This document shows positions 23,449 to 36,100 of a DNA stretch of 64,000 nucleotides, one piece after another. Position 1 is the stretch's first letter, and each line of letters opens with the position of its first letter. The notes below the pieces were generated by a model. That model was not told the DNA's origin, ran no database searches, and was given only the letters and a program-made list of their open reading frames with translations. The DNA comes from Euwallacea fornicatus (lineage: Eukaryota > Arthropoda > Insecta > Coleoptera > Curculionidae), in NCBI RefSeq assembly GCF_040115645.1, contig NC_089541.1, positions 7,006,001-7,070,000 of the forward strand. Direction: 5' to 3'. The position numbers and the translations under genes are program-made.

Positions 23449-24859
23449 CTGTAAAATAAGAAGACAACCCTTGAGTATGAAAAAAATTTCAGATTTGGAA
23501 AAGAAGCTTAAACCAAATTCACAGATCTGAAATATTCCAAGAAATTTTATGATCATTCGTAAATCTCCCTCTATTAGGGATGAGGAAATCAAATGTTCTG
23601 TTTATGACATTAATTAATTTACCTTGATTTGAATTATTAACGGCACAAAGCCTTAATTGAAATTCGTGTGTAGAAGAATTGCACTTAGAACTTAACTACT
23701 TAGAACTAAGTATCTCTTAAATCATTCCATGCTCCAAGAGATCGGGGAAGTTTAAGACAAGGAAAAGACTGATGATTCCGCTAAATAGCCAAAGCCACAA
23801 CGTTATTTTCTTCTATTTCTTTAGATTTTCTGTTCCCATTCGCATGACTTAAACTGATTATCTCCGAAAAACTGCATTAAGCTCGGTCCACTATTCGTAT
23901 TATTGGCGGCTTCGGACTTCGATTTTAGCGATTTCCGATAATTTAGGTGTAACTCGATACACAGAAAACCAACGATATATTTTAAAAAATGATCTCACGA
24001 TTACTTCATACGAGAACATTTCGTTTCACAAAACGACATTCGGCATAAATTTATGCTGATTATCTTGAATACCTTGAATTTAATGTTCTCGATTCCGAAC
24101 CTGTAATTTTATTCTTATCTGTTAACCGTCTGAATGGAACAGAAGGAAATAGCATTAAAAAAACCATTGGGTCCCTTGTAAGTTATCTCCACGCATAGTG
24201 GACCAAAAGTTCTTAAAAAAACACGTTTAAACACTGAAATTAAGATTCACTCTCAAAAGGGGAATACAGACATAGGGCCCCGTAGGTGGTGTAAACCCCA
24301 CAACTTAACCATTAGAACCGGCTAAAAGCAGTTCTGAATTGCGCGTAGCGCTAACTTGAGCTCCCCTCGTTCGACTCGCAGCCCTAACCTGAACTAACCT
24401 CTTTTTTTGAAGAATTAGGAACCCTACCATAAGGACACATAGGCTTGGGTTAAAGGCAATCGCAGTTACTCACCCAATCTTAGGTTGTCTTTCTTCCAAA
24501 ACCACCGACCTACTACTAAACTCCTTCCCTCTTTTCCGGCACCGCCGGTACTTCAAAGGCCTCGTTTTAGTCTTTATTTCCCATTTACTTCGGCTTCGAT
24601 TTATGCCTTCATGACATCTTTAACCATACTCGAAATTACTTCCCAGTTTTCCTGGTTCTTTGTTAGCACAGTTCTAATTCAACGCAAAATCCTCATCGTG
24701 TTTGTCCATCCTTTTCGGACATACAACCCGTGGCCATTGCTTGGGTGATGAGAAAGTGATGTACTTCACTGTTAGAGATGTACCCTTGTGTTTCAGCCTG
24801 AGATCACCTGTGTTATCCTATGGTGATTTGGTTCTCATCCCATCTTGGATGTCATTATA

Positions 24860-26150
24860 TACCAGGTCTACCGGTATGAAATGAGCGCTATTTTGTGAAA
24901 ATAAAACACCAATTTTCACAAGGAAAGAAAAAAAAATTATTCAAAGTATTGACCGTTGCTTTCTACACATTTTGACCACCTTTCTGGCAATTTATGGATA
25001 CCACGCCAATAGAAATGTGCTTCTTTGGCATCAAACCAATTAGACACCTAATTTTCTACTTCTTAGTAGGAATCGAAGTGCTGCTACAGCCAATGCATGT
25101 CCCATCGATGAAAACAAATGGTAATCCGAAGGAGCCAAGTCTGGTGAATACGGCGGATGGGGTAGCAACTCCCAGCCAAGTGTTTTGATGGTATCCTGAA
25201 CCAGTGTTGCTTTGTGTGTAGGTGCGTTGTCATGGAGCGAAATTACCTTCCCGTGTCTTCTGGCCCATTCTGATCGTTTTTCGATCAATGCATTGTTTAA
25301 ATTAATCAATTGTTGTCGGTAGCGAAGAGTATTAACGGTCTCACCAGGTTTTAAAAGCTCGTGGTGCACCACACCTTTCTGATCCCACCAAACACACAGC
25401 ATTGCCTTCTTGTCGAATCGATGAGGTTTTGCAGTCGATGTTGATGGTTGTCCCGAATCAACCCGTGATTTTTTCCGTTTAGGATTTTGAAAATAAATCC
25501 ATTTTTCATTTTCAGTAACAATTCGATGCAAAACTGATTTTCTTTCGTGCCTTTGAAACAAAATTTCACAGGTGTTTTTTCGGTTCTCCATCTGTCTTTC
25601 ATTCGATTCATGCGGCACCCATTTTCCACACTTTTGGATATTTCCCGTAGCTTTTAAACGATCAGAAATTGTTCGTTGTGCAACATTTAACATTTCTGCC
25701 ATTTGCTTTTGACTTAAAGTGCCATCTTCATCCAATATTGATTGCAGTTCGGCGTCTTCAAACTTTTTTGGTGGTCTGCCACGTTCTTCATTTTGCACAT
25801 AAAAATTGTTATTTCTGAATCGTCGAAACCATCTTTTACACGTTGATTCTGATAAAGCACAATCACCATATGCCTCGACAAGCATTCGATGCGACTCTGC
25901 AGCACTTTTCTTCAAATGAAAGCAAAAAATTAATGTTTTCCGCAAATCATCACTTTGTGGTACAAAATTCGACATTTTTGACACAATGAAATAATATATT
26001 GTTACTTGTTCAAGGAGTTGAGTTGTACTAAATATGTTTGTCAGTTTGCATACCAATCAAGCAAACAAAAAAAAAAGGTTTATTTACAAAAAATGCCCTA
26101 TATCGAGACATTTATATCCTGACGCTCACTTCATACCGGTATACCTGGTA
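24860..26150 (-). mobile_element. Mariner element, mauritiana type, broken
   Basis: A 1,291-bp element, the normal mariner length, flanked by TA on each side (24858-24859, 26151-26152). Terminal inverted repeats start TACCAGGT and share TACCGGTATGAA, with few mismatches over 28 bp. It holds a minus-strand transposase pseudogene. It lies in the Msp300 intron between the 23.4 and 30.1 kb exons. Confidence 0.93.
24937..25975 (-). pseudogene. Mariner transposase, inactivated
   Basis: Starts MSNFVPQSDDLRKTLIFCFH, the typical mauritiana-subfamily N-terminus; the apparent extension upstream of 25,975 is not part of it. WVPHE and YSPDLAPSDYHLF are present. Two defects: the first catalytic Asp is Asn (TENEKWIYF where active members have GDEKW), and a frameshift near 25,078 after MGHALA diverts the C-terminus. 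The shifted frame still reads WRGIHKLPERW and ends NGQYFE at 24,937, with two further stops on the way. The element should be unable to move itself. Confidence 0.92.
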
Positions 26151-26589
26151 TATTTACCTGTGCAAAGACACCTGGCGCGATGGGCAAGAGAAGTCAACCA
26201 TGGAAACAGCATCATTCTTACTCATAAATTTTTGTGAGCTTTTATGCTGCATATCTGATCGTTGTATGTTAGTTTTTTGTGCAACAAAACATTTTTTTAA
26301 AACCCATTGTGGAAAATAAAGTAATTTAATTCGATGTACACTTGCACCCATCGCTTAACGTCTGGGATGAACCACTTCGTTCATTACGTGTACTATTGAA
26401 AATTTTTTCTTGAGGTTGAGGGAAATCTGCTTTTCAGAGATCGCGAGCTTGGCTCTCGACGATCTAGTTTGCCCGCTGTGTGTCGGGTTGGGTTTCCTGA
26501 GCAGAAATCACTGACCCACTAAGTCCCCTTCCCCCTCGACCAGGACCGCAGTGAAGAATTTTTTCGGACCGAGTTTCGATTTTTCCATA

Positions 26590-27000
26590 TCTCAGAATGT
26601 TAGTTCGTAGGCTTGCTTTCTCTTCGTAATTTTTCTAATAATTTGTACTATCCTGTTCCAATGATCTTAGGATCTCAGCATCGTATCCGCAATGCTCTGC
26701 TGAGTCATATCTCAGTCCATTTCGTTTTCGACTAATTCCTCCGTTTGTTCCCATTGTTCGCATCTAAATATTGTGTGTCCGGATGTATCGTTATTTTCGT
26801 TACAAAATCAGCACTTTGCGTTCTGTTTCTTTACAATTCTGCACAAGTAACCTGCAAACGTCCCTTGCCTTGTAATCGCTTGAAATAAAAAATAGTCAGT
26901 CTCCCTATTTTTCAAGACCTCGCCTCAATGTCTCTGACGAATATTTTTATCCATGTTTATCCACTGCTTTTGCCATTACTCGAGCATCAATCGATTTGCT
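26590..27000 (-). mobile_element. R1-like non-LTR retrotransposon remnant (3' end of ORF2)
   Basis: On the minus strand a decayed frame reads NRETDYFLFQAITRQGTFAG, YLCRIVKKQNAKC, stop, FCNENNDTSGHTIFRCEQWE, and then, after two more stops, HWNRIVQIIRKITKRKQAYE. The spaced C..C......H....C zinc motif with 'HTIFRCEQW', preceded by a 'QAITRQGTF.GYL' stretch, is the C-terminal signature of R1/I-clade LINE ORF2 proteins. Three stops in about 130 codons mean it is dead. Endonuclease and reverse transcriptase parts are not visible; limits are approximate. Confidence 0.7.
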
Positions 27001-28950
27001 TCCGTGCGTTTCATCTTGTTCCAGCTGTACCGTGCGGCTCTAAATTCCTCATTCTGATAAATTTTCAAAAATTTTTTTTTTAATTCAAAACCAGAATTAA
27101 ATAGTACAAAAAATTCGATGATTTGAAGTTTGTTTATTTTTTTTAGATGTTTCTTACGTCACTGTTAGCACAAACTGGCCTATTTTTTAAAACTCAAACG
27201 TAGGTCAAATGATTCCCCATATTAAAAGTCTCTCAAAAATTACATTCAGTGGTGTGTTGCAATTCAAAATCCATCGATTAGTTTTTGAGAAAAGTAGCTC
27301 TAAACGTGTTAAAAAATGCAATACAAACTCAGTTAAATAGTATGTAAAGAACAAAAAAGATTTTTTCGTCAATAGGACATTGATTTGTTTTCGATTTTAT
27401 GGTCACAATTTTAGATTATAACAAAAAAGAAGAATAATAAATAATGAAATGACAATAACCGTGTTGGTGATTTTCGGCCTTTATCAGTCTCATCCCCGCT
27501 AAGACCAGAAGGCTCACGGTGGGCGCTGTCGTGTACGCAGAAGTACTCTTGACCATAAGCTAACTTACACTAACCAGCGCTCGTACGATTACTTTCTACT
27601 ACCCTTCCCATTTAAATTCGAATATTTCTTTGATGCCACAACAAATTGGGAAAAAGGTAGAACATGGCATCCTCTCCATTCAATACACAACCATCGATAA
27701 TATCTCTTGTTTGTATTGTTTTATGTTTATGCGTAGGCACGCTACAGTTATTATTTCAAGTTGCATGCCCAGAAGTTATAAATAATCCCATTTAAAATAT
27801 CTTCCTTATAGCGAGCCCATAAATCCTTCGAAAACAGTTCGTATCGATACAGCAAGAGTTCTGGTTAAGTGTGCCAAAACTACCAGATGTTGAAGATAGC
27901 CCTGGAAGCATGAAAAGGGGGCGAAGTTAAGTTAATTCGCCCAAAACTGTCGAACTGAACTTCGTTTAAGTTTAAACACAGAAAATTATATTTAAATTAA
28001 TTAATAAAGTCGAGAAACAACCAGGCTTATTCCAGGCAAGCGGAACGCAACTCGAACGACCGACCAGAAACGGCAGACTCGCAGGTCACCACTAGCAGAC
28101 ATGGGACAGTGAACCAAGCAATTAATCGCTTATATAAATCTATGGATGTAGTGGAAAAATAGGTGTCTGAACTTCTATCCAGCTCAGGCGCTCAGCGGAC
28201 CCGGCAGCTTCAAGAGCTACATCTACAGAATAGGAAAAAGGGGCCCAGATTACGGGAACCGCTCCAACATCTCTTATCAAGGGGAAATCAAAACGAAGTG
28301 GGCTCGCTGTAATAATGCCATTTCTGTGATGATTAGGGAAAAAGGGTGCGTGGGGCGCGCCACGCAAGAGAAGGGACAATAACCCTAGGCCTCAAGGGAC
28401 GATAACTTTCGGCCTAAAAGCAATTGGCAGTCGGATCTCGAAGCCCGTCGATACGACCTCTTATCTCTCAGAGGAAGTTTCGGATCGTCGCATGCTGCAG
28501 GCAAAAGAGACTCGAGGTTTTAAGCCCCGGTGAATCCCACACTGTCTGGTCGCCAAGACACCAGGCTGGGCGTCTTTCGGAGATTTTCCTCGAGGCAAAG
28601 AAAAACGATAATTTTAGGAAATTCTCACATTTTCAACCCACAGCATTTGAACACAAAAGTCCCAGGCTCCCGGATCGAATACGCGTGTTTCTAGGAGTAG
28701 CTTTGCTCATATGATTTTGCTCGTTTCCCTGCTGCTGCAGGGTGTTTAGTTCAACACTATCAAGCGATATTTTAATTATTCCTGCGATATCACTTGTAGA
28801 AGCCAGTGGTGTGGCAATTTTCACGTACTAAATGTGTGGTAATCGATAGGAATTGATATGTCGTCCTCGAGCGGACAAGCAGAACGAACTCGACAATACC
28901 ATGAGATAATTTAATTTAAAAAAATTGACTTCGCACAATACAGAACTTTG
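27001..28950. other. Msp300 intron, unassigned
   Basis: AT-rich to about 28.0 kb, then a more GC-balanced stretch (28.04-28.70 kb) with unremarkable open frames of under 100 codons on both strands. The GC shift could mark an old repeat insertion. I see no gene, RNA or terminal repeat. Confidence 0.35.
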
Positions 28951-29567
28951 TATAGGGTCTACCAATGAAAACGGGCCACCTCGGATTTTTCTTATACTGT
29001 CGTGTTTGAAGAAATTTTTGCGAAATACGTCGATTGATTTTTTTACGCCTAAACAAGCGACCCCGTAAGAGGGGGCGGTATAACCCCTCAAATTTGAGTG
29101 GGGAGGAGGGTTCGTGCAACGCCTAGTTTTAAAGGTCTTAGAACGCTCTTTAGAACAAGCTGTGATGAAAGTAATATTGGCGAGTGATTTTTGTCAAAAG
29201 TTTACTTTTATTTGTCATCGTTAAATAGACTTGTAAGAAAAAAATCAAATTTTATTTGTAAGTTCTCCACTCATGGCGTCTGGACTTTATGTATTTTAAT
29301 AAAAAAATTTCACACGACAAAATGGAATTTTTGCAAAAACGATTAGGCAAAATTAGTTTTATCATAGTCAAGATCTTTAAAACCAGGTGTCACAAGACCC
29401 CTCTTCCTTATTCAAATTTTGAGGGGTTGTAAGCTCCGTCTAAGGGGGTTGTTCGTTCAGTCGCCGAGTGTACGTCGAAACATGTCGCTTAAAAAAAATC
29501 AATCGAAATGTTTTGGAAAATTTCTCCAAACACGGAGTGGCTCCTTTCCATTGGGACACCCGGCATA
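28951..29567. repeat. Foldback (inverted-repeat) element
   Basis: Two arms of nearly 200 bp in inverted orientation (28,951-29,140 and 29,370-29,567) around a 229-bp loop. Matching blocks include ACCCCTCAAATTTGAG against ACCCCTCAAAATTTGA (arm 2 reversed), CGATTGATTTTTTT, and the outer ends (CCAATGAAAACGGGCCAC against CCAATGGAAAGGAGCCAC). The arms are well diverged, so it is old. No coding capacity. A partial relative, ending CGGACACTCGGTATAATT, occurs near 49,840-49,980. Confidence 0.6.
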
Positions 29568-29669
29568 ATACTACTGAAAGTCATTTAAGCAGGTGGTTAC
29601 ATCGCGGAACAAGTGCTTAGAAAGAGTAGTCAGGGCCATCACCTATAAGATTGGTGCTACATATCTTAC

Positions 29670-30123
29670 CTCTAATATTATCGATATGTTCCTCATACTG
29701 CGATTTACTCCTCACATACTCCAACTTACTGGAACCACTGTGAAAACTTTGAGTCCTGTACTCGGAATACCACTCTGAGCTCGAGTTGGTCACTTTACTA
29801 CTACTGCTATTGCTGTCGCCCTCATCTCTCTGTCGCGAAGAGGGTCTCCCTAAGCTGTCCTCAGAGGGAAACCTCCCGGTTAACGAGGACTGACTTGAGG
29901 TTTTTGAGGTTGTGGCTAAGTTCCCATTGGACTGGGTGAGGTAGTCTGAGTCGTCTAGTCGTTCCTCTGAAGGAGTTCTACTGCTGGTGGGTTTCTTTAA
30001 GGACTGGGTGCTCAAAGAGGAACTAATATGGCGCACTTTTTTGGAAACGGTTACTTTTTCGATTTTCACCGTCCGGACACCTGAGGCCAGGTTTCCCTCT
30101 TCGGTGGTAGTCGTAAAGGATTC
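29670..30123 (-). CDS. Msp300: Msp300 Ser/Thr-rich exon preceding CH1 (form B)
   Basis: Open for 151 codons between acceptor ATTTTAG and a GTAAGA donor. The product is Ser/Thr-rich and probably disordered, with repeated patterns such as SSLSTQSLKK, TPSEERLDDS and FPSEDSLGRPSS, likely phosphorylation territory. It begins ESFTTTTEEGN and ends HIDNIR plus one G (phase 1). That G completes an Asp codon at the 23.4 kb exon, giving HIDNIR-DEQERVQKK. It is therefore interchangeable with the 59.2 kb exon as the lead into CH1. Confidence 0.7.
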
Positions 30124-33100
30124 CTAAAATCATTTCAATGGACGAGAGAGTTCGCTAATGCAATGAGACTGATTGGATTAAGAATTGTTCTTGTTTTAGG
30201 GGGATTTTAAAGCTCGCTCAAACTCAAAAGACGATTTTAATTGTCTTGCAGACCAGACGGCGCGCTATGCGAGGAGCTTCCGCATAATTGGATAACTTCC
30301 CAGGAAACTATGCGCAACTTGATCATGCAGAGAGAAGTATGGATTTAAATGGTTGAACGACTTCGAAAAATTTTATTACAATTACAAACATAAATCAGGT
30401 GGAATATTTACCAAAGCATTTCAACCTCATTGTCGCACTATTTGCGGTAGATGACAATGTGGCGTCTACACATGACCGGCATGTCACGGTTAAAATTAAC
30501 TTAATCAACCTTGAACGGGGAGCATAAATATTTGATCAGGTGAACTCAGGTGCGCCTTCAGTTTTAACCTTCATCAAGGTTCAAGAAAATTCATTTTCCT
30601 TTCGAACTGTATCATCAAATGTTAGCGTTCGAGATTCATTTTAATACAGCTTAGTGCGAGTGCTGTTAAAGATAATGTGAACAGCGCTGAATTTAGACTA
30701 TTCTAGATCACCTTGTGCTACTTAGCAATGATAATGATATTTCTGAAAACTATAAAATATGGTGACCTAATCGCGATTTTAAAGTTATACACATGCAATG
30801 ACCAAAATGGATTTATTTTTAATGGTCGGTTGCGAAAGTATGTGTGCCCGACCATAATCTGTTTGTCTCAATAGCCATTCAAGATAGTTTTGTAAGAGTT
30901 AAAAATAACAGTGAGCGGACAATGTCTCATTTGATAATTTCAAATAACATACTAGAAGTTTTTTGATCATTAACTAAATTAAGAGTATAATTACGAGGTA
31001 ACTAAAGAGAAAATGAGGGTCTATTACTCAGAGTGGCGCCTAAACACAGGGATACATGTCTATTAAAATTAGAGGCTTCTGGATGCCGGATGCCTTTCCA
31101 GACCCTTGATCGCTAGATCTAAACTTACAACACTTTTAATCAAGTTATTGAATGGATCGGAGGTCATCCATATGACGACTTGAATCCGATTACGATTTAA
31201 ATACCTTAAGATGGAAAGCGACCAGCGTCGCTCTACTGACACACGTCATACCTTATTGAGAAAGAAATGGCAAAGGAGGATGCAAAGAGACCATCATTAT
31301 AACTATTTTAGAATGATTGATTGAAGTGAGCAAATACAATATGATATACCACAACGCGCCAACGTATAAACACGCCTGCAAGGTCCTAATTAACCCCCCA
31401 GTACAATTTATTAGTGTCTGTTAGAGTTTCTAAAATCTCCTTACATTCTCTTGAAGAAAGTAAAATATTGCCCGAAAATTCTGTGACATCCCAAATAACA
31501 GTAAATATCGGCAACGCTGCTCTTTTTATCCAATAATCGAGTTAGAGCGGTATGTAGGCCATTACAAATTGATTAAGGCGCTATTGTCGGTTGTCTCAGG
31601 GCTTATTTCCTACTGTTAACAGGACGCATTTCCAATCATCAGGTCCTGGTTAGGTCAAATTTGGCTCTTGAGAAGATATTCGATATTGGACCTGAAAATG
31701 CGATTTCTAATGAAAATTAATTTAAAAAATGCGACTCTGTATCTCAAAAACTGAAAGAGGCATTACAGCCTCGTTTGTGCAGGATTATAGAGCTAATTTA
31801 GAGACGATTAATTTCAAAAGCATTTTGACGATAATATTTTTTTACAAAAGGAACACATAAAGCTTTAAAAAAATGATACAATTATAAAATCGCGGGTACT
31901 CAACGCGTCGATGACGCGGATAATTTAAAATAAATTTAAGATCCTTCAGGAAAATTACATTAAAAAAAATTAACAAAGATTTCCCCCTTCAGATTTATTT
32001 CGAACCGGACTCTGGTTATAATCAAATTTACCATTTCAGGAATTTGCGGGGCCATAAATGAAACTTGGGACTGAAAAGCTGCATAAAAGACAGGAATGCC
32101 GGAAAAAATTTCGACTCGTCTGAAAAGTTATTACAAGAAGCCTACAAATGTTATTTCACTCCTTTTATTGCTCTTTTTTAAGGGTCACTTTTGAGATCAT
32201 TTTCAATTTATAATCGAATTGGATAAACTTGAAAAGGGTTTTAAAACTGTCCGTGCACTCACTTCCCAAATTTATGTATATGTATCGACGCTAAGAGTCA
32301 CTTTGTATTGAAAGGGACGTTTCAGTGTCCCCCGTGCTGTCCTGTGTTACTGCCCCGAAAGAGAGATTTAGGGTCGCCGATTTCTAAGTTTCGAATGTCT
32401 TTTATCGCTTTTGTAATAAATGAATGGAATGAAATTGGGAACCGGACTATTACAGTCGAAAACGCATCGTAGTGTGAAAAACAAAGGAAGAAGATGAAAT
32501 GCTCCGACACAGAGAGAAGACATGCAGCAGAAATTAATTTAGACAAATAGATAATGAATAGAAGGAGAAAAAGATTAAATGGGCCGTAGCACGAAAACTA
32601 TTTTTCATCTTTTATAGTGATCGATACGATCTGAATTAGAGAGTAAGTTTCATTATATCGGACCCAGTTCAGCGTGGCTCAAATTGGTGATCTATGTATT
32701 GGGATCTTAGAAACCGTAAGAAATACAAAGATGATCAATGTTCAGGGGAATTCTATAAGAAACTTATATTCGGTTTAGAAACTGCATTAGAAGCAAACTC
32801 GAAAATAGGAAGTCGGAGAAACAAAATTTAAAACTTTTTGCTCAATAGTTTTCAAGTCGACACGAGTTTAGGTCTGAACCGGATTCGGTGTGGAAAATTG
32901 TATGACAAATCTCCTCAATAAACAAGTTTAAATGTAAACTTTTGTTAAGTTTATTAGTTCAATTGGCTGTAAATCAAGTCTAACGCGATTTTTAAAGGAA
33001 AGCATTACATTGAGTCAATTTTTGCGTAGAATACGCTAATGTAACAAAAAATAATCTATCGCCACCTATTTCCGAATAATGTCTGGTAGCCTCGTGAACT

Positions 33101-36100
33101 CTTATGGAAGCTGTCTTCTTTCCATGGTCGAAAAAACTTCAAAAAAAGGCTTCAACACGGTACTACTGGTTACAATTTTCACGTTTTTGCATTATAAAAT
33201 TAAGTATTTTTTATTAATGGAGGATTTTTCCCTCTTCGAAAATACAAAAAAAAGCCAAGATGACATTAATAAAAATTTGCAAAGTCGCCATAAACGGCTG
33301 GGATTTTTCGATGAAAAGTAAAACATCTTTCAAACCATCGGATAGGAGTAAAATTGAGATAGAAAATTCACGTTAACAATCAAAGAAACGATCAATTGAT
33401 AATATGCAAATCTCTCAAGCTTTGTCCATTCCACCGCCTACGTAGTTCCAAATTTGGGCCACACTGTATATACCAACACAGAATCTTCATATTCTTATCC
33501 TTCTTTATGTTCAGCGTTTTCCCATTATAAAGAAAAATGTAATAAAACATGAGTTAGTGGCCATGATGGCGCCATCGAAATCGACTTCTTCCCAGAATCA
33601 AATCCCACTTTCGCGTTCTCATGTCTATTCGCATTCATACTAAAGCTCTGACCTTGGAAGTGGTTCGAACCACACTTTTAGCCGTCTGTATGTGTTAACA
33701 CATTACATGTTATATTTGTGTGTTGTAATACCCGTTACATGGTGGTTTCCAGGTCATTAGACGATGTTTATATAATTTTATTTTTAGCCACACATTGACA
33801 ATAATTTGACTAGTCCAAACATTTTAATAAAAATAAAACAGGTTGCACTAAGATATATCAGTACCCGTATTTCACCAATGCTCGTACGTGAAGGTACCTA
33901 GTGTACGTTTGATATATAAAGGAGCACGTACATAAGCGATGCCGAAAAAGATTAAAATAAGTAGAAAACATCGTTAAAATTCAACACTGTCGTTAATTAC
34001 TTGTATACGGTGAAGATAATGATTTGATGTCATAATTTGGTTTGCTGTTACAACAGTCTTTTCCCAGGGAAACCGCTGAGAATTGTTTAGTGATTTAACA
34101 GGCGCTTTTCATCATGCTGACGCCAGTCGAGCTTTTAATTTCAATTTTAATCCCTAGGTATACTAAATATCTTTAAATTTTATTATTAGAGAAGCAATGA
34201 CAAGACAAACGATATAGAACACAAACATAAGCCACCAATTCATTTTAGAACCGTTTAGACTCCAAAACCACATTTTGAAGCACTTTTTAGGGCAAATTTC
34301 CAGGGAGTGAAGCCAAAACTATCGATTTGGCATTTAAAGAAATGCGAATTCTCTTTTTGGACATTGCAAAGAGAGAAATTTTCTATGCACCCCTGGTCCT
34401 CGGTGGGACCTGAACGCGTGGCATTCCCTGGTCGGACCTGGAGGGCCGAGGCGTGTTTCTACATATTGGTTTCATCTGCGTTCATGTGCGTACATCAAGT
34501 CGGTACAGTTGAAAGCACTTTTAATTGATAGGTCGAAATGAAAAAAACATGCAATTACTGCATCGGATAACGTTATTTTCCGACTGAGAAATCCTCCAAA
34601 ACCCATTTTTACAATGAGTTCCTCACACTGCTATGGTATAGATAAATATCTCAAAAAAATAGCAGCTGTGGCCACACCATCATCGTCCCAACCACCATTT
34701 TTTTTTAATTAGAAATTATTTTCTTTTAACGTACAATCCACCGCAAGCCCATGTCGAAACACACAATTCAAGAATGCCACGAATGATAAAACACCGTTAT
34801 TGTTACACGGTAACAACGTCATAAGATAGCACTATCTTGATAGATTTCAAGATTACACATTAGCAGCTTCCAAAAGTAGCGACAATGCATGCTAAAATAC
34901 GATAGAAACGAAGGACAAAAATATAGCGCAATATGCAGGCAGAGAGGTTAAGATCAACAGGTAAGTCAATATCAATACTGATAAAGATGTGCTAAAGCTG
35001 TGTTTTTCCAGAGATCATATTATGGCAACTCTAGCCAAGAGGAAATTCCTTAAAATGGAACATAAATCTGGATAACCGAGAGTTCTCATGTTAGATGTGA
35101 AGTGAATTTTATATTTAAGACTGACAGTAAAGAAGAAGAGGTGTTTATGGCAAACACTGGCAATAAATAAGAATTTTCAGAATTAAAAGGAAAAATCCCA
35201 AACTACTATGGTTTTCTGAGTTTCCAAAAGAACTCATTTGTCTGGTGTTTGAGAAAAATAAATTGGCGTTGCGGCACCCACTTTCGAGCGACAATTCCCC
35301 TTCATGGGGGTAGATTTGTTTGATGTAGATGGTGTCGGCAATTAAGAATTAATTACCGACGAATTAAAATCAAAATGGCGATTAAGAGAAGGGAAAAATG
35401 AGAGAGGGGGCTGATAGTTGAATGTGAGAAGTTTCCAAAAATTTCAGACTATCTATCGGAAGTAAAACAAATTGATACAAAAATCTCGTTCTGTATTTAA
35501 TTAAGTGTGACAAGTTTTTAATTGGTAGATAAGAGAGAAAAGCTTAATACGAAATTGAGGCAATTATTATTGATTAAGCACACACAAAATAAATGATAAT
35601 GCGAATGTCATATTTATTATTATTCAGTCTAAGTTGCAAGACGCATTAAAGCCATTTCAATGATGTAATAAAGGAGCCTACAACTTTGCAACTTCTAAAA
35701 AAATGATCCTCTTAAAGCTAATTAAGAATTTTACTCAATTACGCGATAATTTCTTGTCAGACAGTTCATTTGCACTATTTGTAACAAACAACAAATTGGA
35801 TATAACTGGTTCTACCTGGTCAAAGTTTAGAATGAAGGAACCATGTTTGGTACGTCAAACAAAATAAATATGGAACGAACAACAACAAAGGATGGATCAT
35901 AGAATGAAGAAATGGACGAATCCAAAGTTTTCCCGTTTCTCTGGATACACTTTACATCTTCATTATTCCGTATGGGGTTAGTTGTAGGGTTCCTCCGAAC
36001 TTTTGCAGTATGTTCAGACGTTTTCACGCCGTTTGGCATCTTCATCAGTATACTGTAGCATTAAAAGCCGAAAGGAATGATAAAAAGCACTGAAAAAATG

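Noticed and set aside
23320..24400. Possible tRNA B-box-like GTTCGA sequences (also near 33,665)
   Set aside because: No A box, anticodon arm or acceptor-stem pairing could be built around them.
25976..26056. N-terminal extension of the mariner frame upstream of MSNF
   Set aside because: Mauritiana-type transposases start at MS.F; the extra 27 codons lie in the untranslated part of the element.
28140..28824. Open frames of 60-96 codons in the GC-richer stretch at 28.1-28.8 kb
   Set aside because: No motif, no splice context and frames on both strands; probably a result of base composition.
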